A DNA stretch of 64,000 bases from QHXQ01 sp963788965 (GTDB taxonomy: Bacteria > Acidobacteriota > Blastocatellia > Pyrinomonadales > Pyrinomonadaceae): contig CAWBIK010000005.1 in the NCBI GenBank assembly GCA_963788965.1, forward strand, positions 620,001 through 684,000, in the 5' to 3' direction. The notes beneath the pieces were generated by a model. The model saw only the letters and a list, made by a program, of their open reading frames with translations. It was not told the origin of the DNA and searched no databases. Of this stretch, positions 45,829-56,001 are shown in pieces. The position numbers and the translations under genes are program-made. The stretch's first letter is position 1, and every line of letters begins with the position of its first letter.

Positions 45829-46212
45829 TTGGCACGGACGGCAAAGCTACGCAACTCTTCGGAATTTCGTGTCGTTTATGAATCGGGTAAGCGTTATGAC
45901 GGGCGGTTGATGACGGCTTTCGTGCGGCGCAATGACGGCGATTGTCACAAACTGGGCATTACTGCTTCACGCAAAGTGGCGCGCGCCGCGGTCGGCCGCA
46001 ACCGCGTGAAGCGTTTGCTGCGCGAGGCGTTCCGCCACAGCGGCGAGAATTTGCAGGGGACGCACGGCCGTTACGATTGGGTGCTGAACGCGAAACGCTC
46101 GTTGTTGGAGGTCAAGTTGGCGGCGGCGCTCGAAGATTTTCAGGGCATCATTGCCCGCCTGCTGCGCGACGAGCGGGCCGCCCAAGCGGGGTCAGACCGG
46201 CAAAGTCTGTGA
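45829..46212 (+). CDS. rnpA: ribonuclease P protein component
   Basis: 127 aa. Protein cofactor of RNase P, which trims tRNA 5' ends. The RNR-like motif appears as AAVGRNRVKRLLREAFR, after LGITASRKVARA. The N-terminus LRNSSEFRVVYESGKRYDGR is typical. It uses a TTG start at 45829, 15 nt after rpmH. The stop overlaps the yidD start. Confidence 0.94.
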   Translation: MARTAKLRNSSEFRVVYESGKRYDGRLMTAFVRRNDGDCHKLGITASRKVARAAVGRNRVKRLLREAFRHSGENLQGTHGRYDWVLNAKRSLLEVKLAAALEDFQGIIARLLRDERAAQAGSDRQSL

Positions 46213-46418
46213 AGTATATCCTCTTAGCAATTCTGAGGTCATACAAGGTGGTTGTCTCGCCGTTGTTGCCGCCAGCCTGCCGTTTCGTCCCGACCTGTTC
46301 CGAGTACGCGCACGAAGCCATTACGCGCCACGGCGCACTACGCGGTAGCTGGCTGAGTTTGCGGCGACTGGCGCGTTGTCACCCTTTTCATCCCGGCGGC
46401 TACGACCCGGTTAAATAA
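46209..46418 (+). CDS. yidD: membrane protein insertion efficiency factor YidD
   Basis: 69 aa. The family pattern is complete: SYKVVVSPLLPPACRFVPTC, SEYAHEAITRHGALRG, and ARCHPFHPGGYDPV at the C-terminus. It helps membrane protein insertion with YidC. GTG start at 46209 overlaps the rnpA stop (GTGA), so translation is coupled. Longer frames upstream cover rnpA and are shadows. Confidence 0.93.
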   Translation: MKYILLAILRSYKVVVSPLLPPACRFVPTCSEYAHEAITRHGALRGSWLSLRRLARCHPFHPGGYDPVK

Positions 46419-46476
46419 ACATACTCATCACCGCACAGTTAGCGGCGATGTTTGCTAACGCGTTATTTTAAACTGA

Positions 46477-48369
46477 ATGGATCAGAAACGATTACTCATA
46501 GCGTTCGCCCTGTCTGCGGCGATAATCTTTGCCTGGACTTTCTTGATGGAGCGTGCTCGTCCGCCGCAACCGGACAACGCCAACTCGGCGCAGCAGGCGG
46601 CGAACACGAACGCTTCGCCTGCTCAGCCTGTCGGCAGCACGACACCTACGCCCACAACACAGCAATCGGCCGCGTCCACGCCGACGACGCCGGACAACAC
46701 TCCGCGTCGGGTCGTAACGATTAGCACGCCACTCTACGAGGCTAAACTCGACAGTCGCGGGGCCGTTGCGACAAGCTGGATTCTCAAGCGCAACAAAGAT
46801 ACAGGACGCGAGCTTTATTCGGTCGGCGGCGATAAGAATAACCGTCTGCCCTTACAGTTGATCCCTGACGATCAGCACTTGCAGAGTATGCCGGAAAACT
46901 TGCGGCAAGATGCGCGCTCGACGCCGCTGCGTGTTGTGACCGGCGAGGCTAATCTCGATACGCTATTCGCCGCACGCAATTTTCAGATCAGCGGCGTTGA
47001 CGGTGACAGCGGCGACGCGCAGGTCAATCTCAATCCGGGCGAGTCGAAGACCGTCACCATGACGTTGCGCGACGAAGCAAGCGGCGCGGAGTTGATCAAG
47101 AATTTTAGTTTTAATGCTGAGACATATAGCGTTGAACTAAGTCCGAAACTCACACGCGGCGGGCAACCTGTCGCAAACGTCAAACTCGCCCTCGGCCCAA
47201 GCATCGGCGATCAGGGCGTGCCGCACTACACGTTCTATTCGGTCGCGCCTGAAGGGCACGCCTATGTGGACGGCAAGGTCCATCTCTTCTACGGCAAGAG
47301 CATCCACGAAACGAAAGAGCATCCCGATCAACAGGGCGTGCCCGGTACGATTGATTGGGCCGGCGTGGGCGATACGTACTTCGCCATGCTCGCCATCCCG
47401 TCGAAGCGAACACAGAGCCTTGAGTTTCGCACGATGCGTTACGAGCACGACGCTAACGGCTCGAAGGAAGATCGATTTTTAATCACGGGCTACTTGGACG
47501 TGCCCGCCGACGGCTCGCCCACGCGCATCTATGTCGGGCCGAAAGACCACTACCTGTTGACGGTTGCGAGCCAAGAGATCGGGCAGGCGGTCGGCCGCGA
47601 GATCGATCTGGAAGCGGCGATCAACTATGGCACTTTCGGTTTCATCACGCGCCCGCTGGCCGTGCCGATTCTATGGGCGATCAAGCATCTATACAACTGG
47701 ACGGGCAGTTACGGCCTTGCCATTATCATCTTCACTATCATCATTTACATGCTATTCTTCCCGCTCAAGTGGCGCTCGACGAAGGCGATGAAGAAGGCGC
47801 AGTTGCACGCGCCGCGCATGAAGGAAGTGCAAGAGAAGATGAAGGGGATGAAGCAGAACGATCCTCGTCTGCGCGAACTGCAAGTTGAACAGTTGCGCTT
47901 GATGAAGGAGGCGAATCCGCTCGGCGGTTGTCTGCCGCTGCTCATCCAGATGCCGTTCCTGTTCGCGCTCTATACGGCAATCACGATCTCGATTGACTTC
48001 CGCCAAGCAACGTTCCTATGGCTGCCCGATCTGTCTGCGGCCGATCCTTATCGGCTGCTACCGATCTTGATGGCAGGTTCGATGGTGGTCCTACAGTTCA
48101 TCACGCCGCAACCGTCGGCCGATCCGCTGCAACGCAAGATGATGGCCGTGATGCTGCCGGCCTTCATGCTTTATATCATGTGGTCCGCACCGTCGGGTTT
48201 GTTGATCTACTGGTTGATGGCCAACCTCGTCGGCTTCGGTCAACAGATGTTGATTAACCGTCTGACCAAGTCAGAGGACAAGCCGGAAGGTGACCAAGAA
48301 CCGCCGGGCAAGAAGGGTAAGCGCACACCGCGACCATCGCTCGACGACGGTAAGACAGCAGCCGCTTAA
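46477..48369 (+). CDS. yidC: membrane protein insertase YidC
   Basis: 630 aa, Gram-negative form. The N-terminal helix (LLIAFALSAAIIFAWTFLM) is followed by a Gln/Ala/Thr linker and a large periplasmic beta domain (residues ~75-370). The conserved membrane core has YNWTGSYGLAIIIFTIIIY, the cytoplasmic coil KMKGMKQNDPRLRELQVEQ, then NPLGGCLPLLIQMPFLFALY and further helices. The Lys-rich tail may contact ribosomes. Inserts respiratory and ATP synthase proteins. Confidence 0.97.
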   Translation: MDQKRLLIAFALSAAIIFAWTFLMERARPPQPDNANSAQQAANTNASPAQPVGSTTPTPTTQQSAASTPTTPDNTPRRVVTISTPLYEAKLDSRGAVATSWILKRNKDTGRELYSVGGDKNNRLPLQLIPDDQHLQSMPENLRQDARSTPLRVVTGEANLDTLFAARNFQISGVDGDSGDAQVNLNPGESKTVTMTLRDEASGAELIKNFSFNAETYSVELSPKLTRGGQPVANVKLALGPSIGDQGVPHYTFYSVAPEGHAYVDGKVHLFYGKSIHETKEHPDQQGVPGTIDWAGVGDTYFAMLAIPSKRTQSLEFRTMRYEHDANGSKEDRFLITGYLDVPADGSPTRIYVGPKDHYLLTVASQEIGQAVGREIDLEAAINYGTFGFITRPLAVPILWAIKHLYNWTGSYGLAIIIFTIIIYMLFFPLKWRSTKAMKKAQLHAPRMKEVQEKMKGMKQNDPRLRELQVEQLRLMKEANPLGGCLPLLIQMPFLFALYTAITISIDFRQATFLWLPDLSAADPYRLLPILMAGSMVVLQFITPQPSADPLQRKMMAVMLPAFMLYIMWSAPSGLLIYWLMANLVGFGQQMLINRLTKSEDKPEGDQEPPGKKGKRTPRPSLDDGKTAAA

Positions 48370-48482
48370 GTTCATCTTGAGATCGTCGCTATTTGCTGGT
48401 TCACGTTCCGCGCAGTAGTTGTGCGTATGATTTGAGTGACCTGTAGTTAGTCGGCCTGTTTTTTAATTGCATGGAGACGTAG

Positions 48483-48944
48483 ATGACTGACGCGCACCGG
48501 CAAGCAGAGAGTTTTCTGAACGAAGTTTTCAATAGCGCCCAACTCGACATTCATGCGTCGGCGGCGGCGACGGAAGAAGGGTCTTCTTCGGTCAACCTCG
48601 ATGGCGCGGACGCGGCGCTGTTGCGCGCTGAAGGCGGCGAATTGCTCGACGCGGTTGAGCATCTGGTGAATCAAATCTATGGGCGCGGGCTGGCGCTGCA
48701 CGAGCGCATCGTTTGCGACGTACATAGTTTCCGTGCAACACGCGTCGCCGAGTTGCGCGTGATGGCCCAACACGCGGCCGAGCGTGTACGCACGACGGGT
48801 TCGGCCTTCACCTTCGGGCCGATGGAGGCGAACGAACGGCGCGTTATTCACTTGACGCTTGCGGAAGAAGCCGACCTACACACGGAGTCGGTCGGCGAAG
48901 GCAACGCGCGCCGGCTCAAAGTGAGTTTGAAAGCGAAGCATTAA
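48483..48944 (+). CDS. Jag/KhpB-like RNA-binding protein, short form
   Basis: 153 aa. The C-terminal R3H domain has ERRVIHLTLAEEADLHTESV followed by GEGNARRLKV, the standard end of Jag. The N-terminal Jag_N domain is missing. The KH domain is present in outline (LLRAEGGELLDAVEHLVNQI), but the GxxG loop is altered to RAEGG. The gene lies downstream of yidC, the normal place for jag. In other bacteria the protein binds RNA and affects cell division and cell-wall synthesis. Confidence 0.82.
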   Translation: MTDAHRQAESFLNEVFNSAQLDIHASAAATEEGSSSVNLDGADAALLRAEGGELLDAVEHLVNQIYGRGLALHERIVCDVHSFRATRVAELRVMAQHAAERVRTTGSAFTFGPMEANERRVIHLTLAEEADLHTESVGEGNARRLKVSLKAKH

Positions 48945-49027
48945 AGCTTTAGTCGTCGATGCAGTAAACCTCAGTTGTTGCTTGCCGCGCTGCCCCGGCG
49001 CATCACGCGTTCTGTAGTACTTCGCCC

Positions 49028-50394
49028 GTGCCAGCCTCGGATACCATCGTCGCTCTGTCCACACCGCCCGGCCGCAGTGGTATCGGTGTCGTTCGTCTCA
49101 GCGGCGCGCATGCGCTTGAACTTGTGCGCCAACTCCTGCGGCAGAAGATCATTTCGCGCCCGAAGCCAATCGCGTCACGCTGCAAACTGTGCTTGATCCT
49201 GAGAGCGGCGCTGTGCTCGATCAGGCGCTCGTCACTTACTTTCAAGCCCCGCACTCGTTCACGGGCGAAGATGTGATCGAGTTGAGTTGTCACGGCTCGC
49301 CCGTGCTGCTGCTGCACGTCATAGACGCCCTCTTGCTGCTCGGCGCGCGCGCCGCCGAACCGGGCGAATTCACCCTGCGCGCTCTGGCGCACGGGCGCAT
49401 CAACCTCAGCCAAGCCGAAGCCATCCGCGACCTCATAGACGCGCGGACTCAAACGGCTGTCCGCCAAGCCGCACGCCAACTCAGAGGCGAACTCTCCGCG
49501 CGCATCCAGCCGGTCAAAACCGCACTCCTCGACATCATCGTGCCGCTTGAGTCGGCGCTTGAATTTGTCGAAGATGACCTGCCCGCCATAACCTTGACGC
49601 GCATCGGCGAACAACTAGCTCAACTCATCCATAGCCTCGAAGAATTATCGCTCACATTTCGTTCAGGCCGGCTCTTGAAAGAAGGCTTGAGAGTTACGCT
49701 CGCCGGCCGGCCAAATGTCGGTAAGTCGAGTGTTTTCAATAGTTTGCTGCAATCAGACAGGGCGATTGTAACGGATATTCCGGGCACGACCCGCGACAGT
49801 TTGAGCGAGTTGATAAATATTCAGGGCGTGCCGGTTTTGCTAACCGACACGGCCGGCGTCCGAGCCTCAGACGACCCGATTGAGTCTATCGGAATTGAAC
49901 GGACGCGCCGTGCGATGGTCGATGCCGATCTAATCGTCGTAGTGCTGGACGGCGCAGAGGTCTTAACTGTCGAAGACAAGGAATTACTTGCAGAAGCGCG
50001 TGAAAACAAATACCTTATCGCTTTGAATAAAAGCGACCTGCAAGCTTTCACGTTAAGCAACGTCGCAGGCTTGAACGGCGCGAAGGTCGTGCCGATTTCG
50101 GCGAAAACCGGCGCGGGGCTTAATGATTTTCGCGCCGCCTTGCTTGAGCCGTTCATGGGTCACGACGTTCAGGAAGCAAGCTTTCTGATTACAAACGCGC
50201 GGCATTATGATCTGCTGCGACGTACATCGGAGTCTCTACGCTCGTCAAAGCATCTGATTGAAGCTAGGGCGAGCGAGGATTTGATTCTGGTCGGGCTGTA
50301 CGATGCCCTGCGCGCCCTCGGTGAGATAACCGGCGAGACGACACCTGAGAATGTACTTTCGCAGATTTTCTCTACCTTCTGCATAGGAAAGTAG
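49028..50394 (+). CDS. mnmE: tRNA modification GTPase MnmE, one frameshift
   Basis: About 455 aa when repaired. With MnmG it makes 5-carboxymethylaminomethyl groups on wobble U34 of tRNAs. The N-terminus from the GTG 49028 reads DTIVALSTPPGRSGIGVVRLSG. At about 49145-49152 AAGATCAT needs one more G to give KDHFAPEANRV, then VLDPESGAVLDQ. The G domain has LAGRPNVGKSSVFN, DIPGTTRD and ALNKSD, and the catalytic C-terminus ends FCIGK. Directly followed by mnmG after 2 nt. Confidence 0.94.
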
Positions 50395-50396
50395 TT

Positions 50397-52272
50397 ATGA
50401 GTTTTGACGAACGCTTTGACGTGATTGTTATTGGGGCTGGTCATGCCGGTTGCGAGGCAGCTTCCGCCGCCGCTCGCATGGGCGCGCAGACTGCGCTGGT
50501 AACGCTAAATCTCGACCTGATCGGTCAGATGTCGTGCAATCCGGCCGTCGGCGGTATAGCCAAAGGTCACATCGTCCGAGAGATCGACGCCCTCGGCGGC
50601 ATCATGGGCCGCGTCATCGACCGCACAGGCATTCAATTTCGCTTGCTCAATCGTTCGCGCGGGCCTGCTGTCCAAGCTCCACGCGCCCAAGCCGACCGCT
50701 CGCTCTACCGCACCGAGATGCGGCAGACGCTTGAAGCCACCCCTAACTTACACTTAAGACAAGGGATTAGTCATAGATTTTATCGTCAAAGACGGGCATG
50801 TTCGCGGGGTCGAACTGCAAGACACCAGACGGCTCAGAGCCGATGCCGTCATCGTCGCAACCGGCACGTTCTTAAACGGTTTAATTCACACCGGCCGACG
50901 CACCTATACCGCCGGCCGGGCCGGCGAACCGGCGTCGATTGAATTGGCCGACAGTCTTAAGCGGCTCGGTTTTCCCGTGGGACGCTTGAAGACAGGCACT
51001 CCGCCACGTCTCGACGGGCGCACTATTGACTGGGACGTGTTCGACCCACAGCCTGCGGACGAAACTCCCGTTCCCTTCTCATTCCACACCGAGTCGATTG
51101 AACAGCCGCAGATTACCTGTTATATCGGTTACACCAACGAGCGCGTACACGATTCGATTCGCACAAACATCAATGAATCGCCCCTCTATTCCGGGCAGAT
51201 CAAAGGCGTAGGCCCGCGTTACTGTCCGTCGATTGAAGATAAAGTCGTCAAATTCCCCGATAAAAACAGGCATCAGCTTTTTCTTGAGCCTGAAGGACAT
51301 AACACAACTGAGGTCTATCTAAACGGTTTCTCAACCTCTATGCCCGCGGAATTTCAGCAGGAGTTGGTGCGTAAAATTACCGGACTTGAAGAGGCACGTA
51401 TTATCCGCCCCGGCTACGCCATCGAGTACGATTTCGTCGATCCGCGCGAACTTACGCCCTTTTTGCAAACCCAACTAATTAAAGGACTTTTCCTCGCCGG
51501 TCAGATTAATGGAACAACTGGTTATGAAGAAGCTGCGTGTCAGGGCTTCATGGCAGGTGTCAACGCCGCGCTCTATGTGCAGCAGCGTGAAGGTTTCCGC
51601 CTGCGCCGCGAAGAGTCTTATATCGGAGTTTTAATTGACGATTTAATTACCCACGGCGTAGACGAGCCATATCGTATGTTTACTTCCCGGTCTGAGCATC
51701 GCCTCTCGCTTCGACACGATACAGCAGACGCCCGACTTTCCCCTTATGGGCGTGAACTGGGGTTGCTCTGCGATTCTGAGTGGGATTCCTTCACCAAGCG
51801 CCGCGAGCGAATTTCACAGCTACGCGTGGCTTTTGAAACCACAAGATTCAAAAGATCAGATAGTGCCTATCATACGCTTTGTCAGGAATTAGGCGTTGAT
51901 TTGGGCGATGCTATCTCTCTCGCCCAACTAGCCCAACGCCCGAACGTGTCAATTTCGCTCATACGTCAATTTTTACCATTAGAATTTCGTGCCACAAATC
52001 GCTCTGAACTTGAGACTGCTCTAGCTGATATACTTTATTCCGGTTACCTCGAAGCGCAAAAACACAATCTTGAGCGCATCTACCAGCACGACGCTGTGTG
52101 CATTCCTACTACTTTTGATTATCGTGGTATTAGTGGTCTTTCACGCGAGATGGTAGAGCGCCTCGAACGTGTTAATCCGCTTACCTTTGGTCAAGCGCGA
52201 CGAATCCCCGGCATGACTCCCGCAGCTATCTCCCTTCTTTTAGTTAGTTTACAGCTACGCAAAGCTGCCTGA
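50397..52272 (+). CDS. mnmG: tRNA U34 carboxymethyltransferase MnmG, one frameshift
   Basis: About 625 aa when repaired. FAD motif VIVIGAGHAGCEAASAAARM, then CNPAVGGIAKGHIVREIDALGG. The frame changes at about 50765 (CAAGGGATTAG has one base too many), after which DFIVKDGHVRGVEL, VATGTFLNGLIHTG and GRLKTGTPPRL follow. The C-terminal helical domain ends EMVERLERVNPLTFGQA and LLLVSLQLRK. AT content rises in the second half. An essential-type partner of MnmE, so the frameshift is more likely an assembly error. Confidence 0.95.
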
Positions 52273-52287
52273 TTCAGCTACTTTAGA

Positions 52288-52332
52288 CGTTTCACGTGGC
52301 ACATCTTGGGGTGTGACGTGTCACGTGAAACA
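52288..52332. promoter_or_regulatory. two parS-like sites
   Basis: CGTTTCACGTGGCACA (52288-52303) and CGTGTCACGTGAAACA (52317-52332) match the parS palindrome TGTTTCACGTGAAACA at 13 and 14 of 16 positions. Both share the TCACGTG core, centred 29 bp apart, just before parA. ParB probably loads here. Confidence 0.85.
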
Positions 52333-52440
52333 CAGGATTTATGTTTCGTGTCTGAGTGAAGTCCAGAAAACTGTGGCATGCAGACTCACTTTGTGCTAGT
52401 TTACGCGAACAAATTCAAGTGCTGTTTCACCTACAGTTAA

Positions 52441-53262
52441 ATGGCTAAAATCATTGCGGTGGCAAATCAAAAAGGTGGCGTAGGTAAAACTACGACCGCT
52501 GTTAACTTAGCCGCTGCCCTAGCCGCCTCGGAACAACGTGTCCTACTCGTAGATACTGACCCACAAGCGAATGCCACTTCAGGCGTCGGGATTCAGCGAG
52601 GCAGTTTCCGCCGCAGCCTCTATCACGTGTTGGTGCTTGGCGAGTCTGTGGCAAATATTGTTCAGAGCAGTGAGTTGCCTCTGTTGAAGATTTGGCCGGC
52701 GGATAAAAACCTGATCGGGGCTGAACTTGAATTGGTAGACCTTGAACGTAGAGAATACAAGCTGCAAGAAATCCTTCAGCCAATCCGCGACGATTTCGAC
52801 TACATCATCATCGATTGCCCGCCGGCACTCGGTCTGCTCACGCTGAATGCTTTAACCTCCGCCGATTCCCTGCTCGTACCAATCCAGTGTGAATACTATG
52901 CGCTTGAGGGAGTGACCGAATTGTTCGATACACTAGCCCGTATCAGACGTTCGCTTAACCCTGGTTTGGCCATCGAAGGATTATTACTAACGATGTACGA
53001 CGAGCGGACTAACCTCTCCGCCGCAGTCGCCAGCGACCTGAGAGACTTCTATGGTCGTCAGGTACTTGAAACAGTCATTCCGCGTAACGTGCGCTTGGCG
53101 GAAGCACCCAGTTACGGTAAGCCGGTTATTCTATATGACATACGTTCGCGCGGGGCGGAAAGCTATCTTCAGTTAGCAAAGGAGATAATGACTCATGACC
53201 AGAAGAGCACTCGGCCGGGGCTTGAGCGCCTTGCTGTCGGACAAACCGGCGACAGCCAGTGA
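52441..53262 (+). CDS. parA: chromosome partitioning ATPase ParA
   Basis: 273 aa. Deviant Walker A KGGVGKTTTAVNLA at residues ~11-24, VDTDPQANAT, and YIIIDCPPALGLLTLNAL. It forms ATP-dependent DNA-bound dimers that move ParB-parS complexes. Its last 68 nt overlap parB in another frame; the final ~20 residues (HDQKSTRPGLERLAVGQTG) are outside the family core. The coding strand is less GC-rich than the rest of the window. Confidence 0.96.
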   Translation: MAKIIAVANQKGGVGKTTTAVNLAAALAASEQRVLLVDTDPQANATSGVGIQRGSFRRSLYHVLVLGESVANIVQSSELPLLKIWPADKNLIGAELELVDLERREYKLQEILQPIRDDFDYIIIDCPPALGLLTLNALTSADSLLVPIQCEYYALEGVTELFDTLARIRRSLNPGLAIEGLLLTMYDERTNLSAAVASDLRDFYGRQVLETVIPRNVRLAEAPSYGKPVILYDIRSRGAESYLQLAKEIMTHDQKSTRPGLERLAVGQTGDSQ

Positions 53263-54175
53263 AGAGTTTACCGAGATAGACATAGACCTGATTGAGCCTA
53301 ACCACCTACAGCCACGCACCCGTTTTGATGAACCACAGCTAGAAGAACTTGCGCAATCAATCAAACAAAATGGTGTCGTGCAGCCGATCCTAGCACGCAG
53401 ACTCGCGGACGGTCATTATCAAATTGTAGCCGGGGAACGACGCTGGCGTGCTGCGCAGCGTGCGGGGATGCAACGTATTCCTGCGGTTGTGCGCGAGATT
53501 CCCGACGAGAAAATGTTAGAACTGGCGTTGATTGAAAACATTCAACGCCAAGAACTCAATGCAATAGAAGAGGCTTACGCATATAAAAGGTTAATCGAGA
53601 CTTTAGGACTAACTCAAGAGGCGGTCGCACAAAGGGTCGGACGCGATAGAACTTTTATCACAAACTATTTGCGCCTGCTGCGTTTACCCGAAGACATACA
53701 GCAGTTGGTCGAAGAGAGTAAAATATCGATGGGTCATGCGCGTGCGCTGTTAGGCATAGACGATATCGAAATACAACGTAAGATTGCAAATAACGTTGTT
53801 GAACAAGGCTTGTCCGTGCGTGAAGTAGAAAGGGCAGTTAAACGTATTGTCGAAGGGGCAAGTGCAGTCGCCGTCGCACCGCAGTCCCCGCGGCCCAATG
53901 ACGCTAATATACGTGCTGCTGAAGACAAGATACGTCGTCGCCTCGGCACACAGGTAAAAGTGCTACCAAGTGTAACCGGCAACGGTGGGAAGATCGAGTT
54001 GCACTATTATAATGACGACGATCTGCATAGGTTATATGAATTATTGACTGGCGCGCAGAGCGGTCAATTGGAGCAGGAAAAGGGCCGGGGATTAACTGTA
54101 AGTTTAAAAACTAAATTCTTTGTCACCTGCGAACTTGCGTGCCTAGTCAACTCCGTAAAAACCCCTGATATTTAG
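53195..54175 (+). CDS. parB: chromosome partitioning protein ParB
   Basis: 326 aa. N-terminal RALGRGLSALLSDKP, then IEPNHLQPRTRFDEPQLEEL, VAGERRWRAAQRAG (CTP-binding GERRxRA) and ENIQRQELNAIEEA, followed by a helix-turn-helix (LTQEAVAQRVGRDRTFITN). The C-terminal dimer domain is near HYYNDDDLHRLYELL. Some 35 residues after that do not look like the family and may reflect an altered 3' end. parS-like sites lie upstream of parA. Confidence 0.95.
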   Translation: MTRRALGRGLSALLSDKPATASEEFTEIDIDLIEPNHLQPRTRFDEPQLEELAQSIKQNGVVQPILARRLADGHYQIVAGERRWRAAQRAGMQRIPAVVREIPDEKMLELALIENIQRQELNAIEEAYAYKRLIETLGLTQEAVAQRVGRDRTFITNYLRLLRLPEDIQQLVEESKISMGHARALLGIDDIEIQRKIANNVVEQGLSVREVERAVKRIVEGASAVAVAPQSPRPNDANIRAAEDKIRRRLGTQVKVLPSVTGNGGKIELHYYNDDDLHRLYELLTGAQSGQLEQEKGRGLTVSLKTKFFVTCELACLVNSVKTPDI

Positions 54176-54191
54176 ACGTTAATATTTAAAA

Positions 54192-54815
54192 TCAAGTCTG
54201 CTTTACTTCCCTGCCTGCTGCGCCAATGACGCGCCGCCCGATTACCTGATAAGCCCCGCTGACAACTAGCTTAACCGCCGCAGGATAAGCCTGATGCTCT
54301 TCGATGAGGATGCGTGCGGCAAGCGTCTCTTCCGTGTCGTCGTCGCGGACAGATACGACCCGTTGCGCGATGATGGGTCCGCCGTCCAGCGTTTCATCGA
54401 CGAAGTGAACTGTGCAGCCACTACATTTAACGCCGTGTTCAATCGCTTGGCGCTGGGCATCCAGACCGGGGAAGGCTGGCAGAAGACTAGGGTGGACATT
54501 GAGGATGCGTCCGCGGAAAGCCGCGATGAATGAGGGGGAGAGCAGGCGCATAAATCCGGCCAAGCAGATCAGTTCAACGCCATGTGAGATGAGCGCCGCC
54601 ATGATCTCTTGCTCATGCTCGGCGCGCGTGCGGCCGCGACGTTCGACGACGAGCGTTTCAATGTCTCTTTCGGCGGCGCGTTGTAGTCCGGCTGCGTCCG
54701 CACGGTCGCTGATGACAATGGCGATTTCAGCGCCCGGAATCTGCCCCGCACGCACGGCGTCGGCCAGCGCCACCATGTTCGAGCCACGACCGGAGATGAG
54801 AATTGCGAGCCGCAA
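54192..54815 (-). CDS. purN: phosphoribosylglycinamide formyltransferase
   Basis: 207 aa. Transfers a formyl group from 10-formyl-THF to GAR in purine synthesis. ILISGRGSNMVALAD binds phosphate; catalytic Asn, His and Asp appear in ILNVHPSLLPAFPG and HFVDETLDGGPIIAQ. The start is a TTG at 54815 (LRLAILISGRGS), since no ATG precedes the first strand. Last gene of the minus-strand pur group. Confidence 0.95.
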   Translation of the reverse strand: MRLAILISGRGSNMVALADAVRAGQIPGAEIAIVISDRADAAGLQRAAERDIETLVVERRGRTRAEHEQEIMAALISHGVELICLAGFMRLLSPSFIAAFRGRILNVHPSLLPAFPGLDAQRQAIEHGVKCSGCTVHFVDETLDGGPIIAQRVVSVRDDDTEETLAARILIEEHQAYPAAVKLVVSGAYQVIGRRVIGAAGREVKQT

Positions 54816-54920
54816 GTGTGTTGGCCGAAAGTATCGTTATCAGAATTTTAAGTTCAGTGTCTCCGGCCATGGTTTTATTTGACGTGAACCTTGAGACGGA
54901 GACAGAGAAGGGGCGTTGAC

Positions 54921-55955
54921 TCAAATGAACTTGACTTCACGCGCGCCCGCGCCGACTCGCCCAACTGTATGACAGTCTATGCCTTGCGCTGTGACATGGC
55001 TTCTGATCAGGTCGGCGTCAGCTGGTGCGCAGATGATGATCATGCCGATGCCCATGTTGAAGGTGCGATACATCTCTGGTTCGGGCACGTTGCCGAGTTG
55101 CTGCATGTGCGCGAAGACGGGTAAGACAGGCCAAGCGCCGCGCGTTATTTCGACGCTCGTATGCTCAGGCAAAATGCGCGGGATGTTTTCCAGCAGCCCC
55201 CCGCCCGTAATGTGTGCCAGACCTTTGACCACGCCCTGATCCAGTAAGCCATCGAGTACGCTGAGATAGCTGACGTGCGGGGCGAGCAGCGCCGCACCGA
55301 CTGTCGTGTCGAGTTCGGCGAGATAGGTGTCGGCTTGATAACCGGCGACTTCAAAGAATAGTTTACGCGCGAGCGAGTAGCCGTTCGTATGCAGTCCGAC
55401 TGAAGGCAGCGCAAGCACTGTGTCGCCCGGCGCGATTTGGCTGCCATCAATCACCTTTGCGCGGTCTACGACGCCGACGATGAAGCCGGCAATATCGTAC
55501 TCGCCCGTCGCATAGAAGCCGGGCATCTCGGCCGTCTCGCCGCCTAAGAGCACGCAGCCGTTCTCGCGGCAGCCGCGCGCTACGCCTTCGATGACGCACG
55601 CGATTGTCTCCGGCGCGAGCACGCCGGTAGCTACGTAGTCGAGAAAGAAGAGTGGGCGTGCGCCTTGCACTAGGATGTCGTTGACGCAGTGATTGACGAG
55701 ATCGCGTCCCACGCTGTCGTGTGTGTTCGTCTCGAAGGCCACTTTGAGTTTCGTGCCGACGCCATCGGCGGATGCGACGAGGACGGGCGCGCTCAGCCGT
55801 GGAAACGCACCGTCGAACATGCCGCCGAAGCTGCCGATCTCTGACAGCGTGCGCGCGTTGAAGGTTGTGCGCGCCATCTCTTTGATCCGCGCGACCGTGC
55901 GGTTCGCCGCGTCAATCGAGACGCCCGCATCGTTGTAGGTGATTGGTTTACTCAT
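54921..55955 (-). CDS. purM: phosphoribosylformylglycinamidine cyclo-ligase
   Basis: 344 aa. Makes aminoimidazole ribotide. TYNDAGVSIDAANRTVARIK, VLVASADGVGTKLKVAFET, LGGETAEMPGFYATGEYDIA and ITGGGLLENIPRIL are all family hallmarks. ATG at 55955 preferred over a TTG one codon earlier. It lies 46 nt after a DUF3006 gene and 105 nt before purN. Confidence 0.96.
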   Translation of the reverse strand: MSKPITYNDAGVSIDAANRTVARIKEMARTTFNARTLSEIGSFGGMFDGAFPRLSAPVLVASADGVGTKLKVAFETNTHDSVGRDLVNHCVNDILVQGARPLFFLDYVATGVLAPETIACVIEGVARGCRENGCVLLGGETAEMPGFYATGEYDIAGFIVGVVDRAKVIDGSQIAPGDTVLALPSVGLHTNGYSLARKLFFEVAGYQADTYLAELDTTVGAALLAPHVSYLSVLDGLLDQGVVKGLAHITGGGLLENIPRILPEHTSVEITRGAWPVLPVFAHMQQLGNVPEPEMYRTFNMGIGMIIICAPADADLIRSHVTAQGIDCHTVGRVGAGAREVKFI

Positions 55956-56001
55956 CAAGGGTGACTGGTTAGGAGTGGCGACAATAACGGTCGCCGGGTA
56001 T

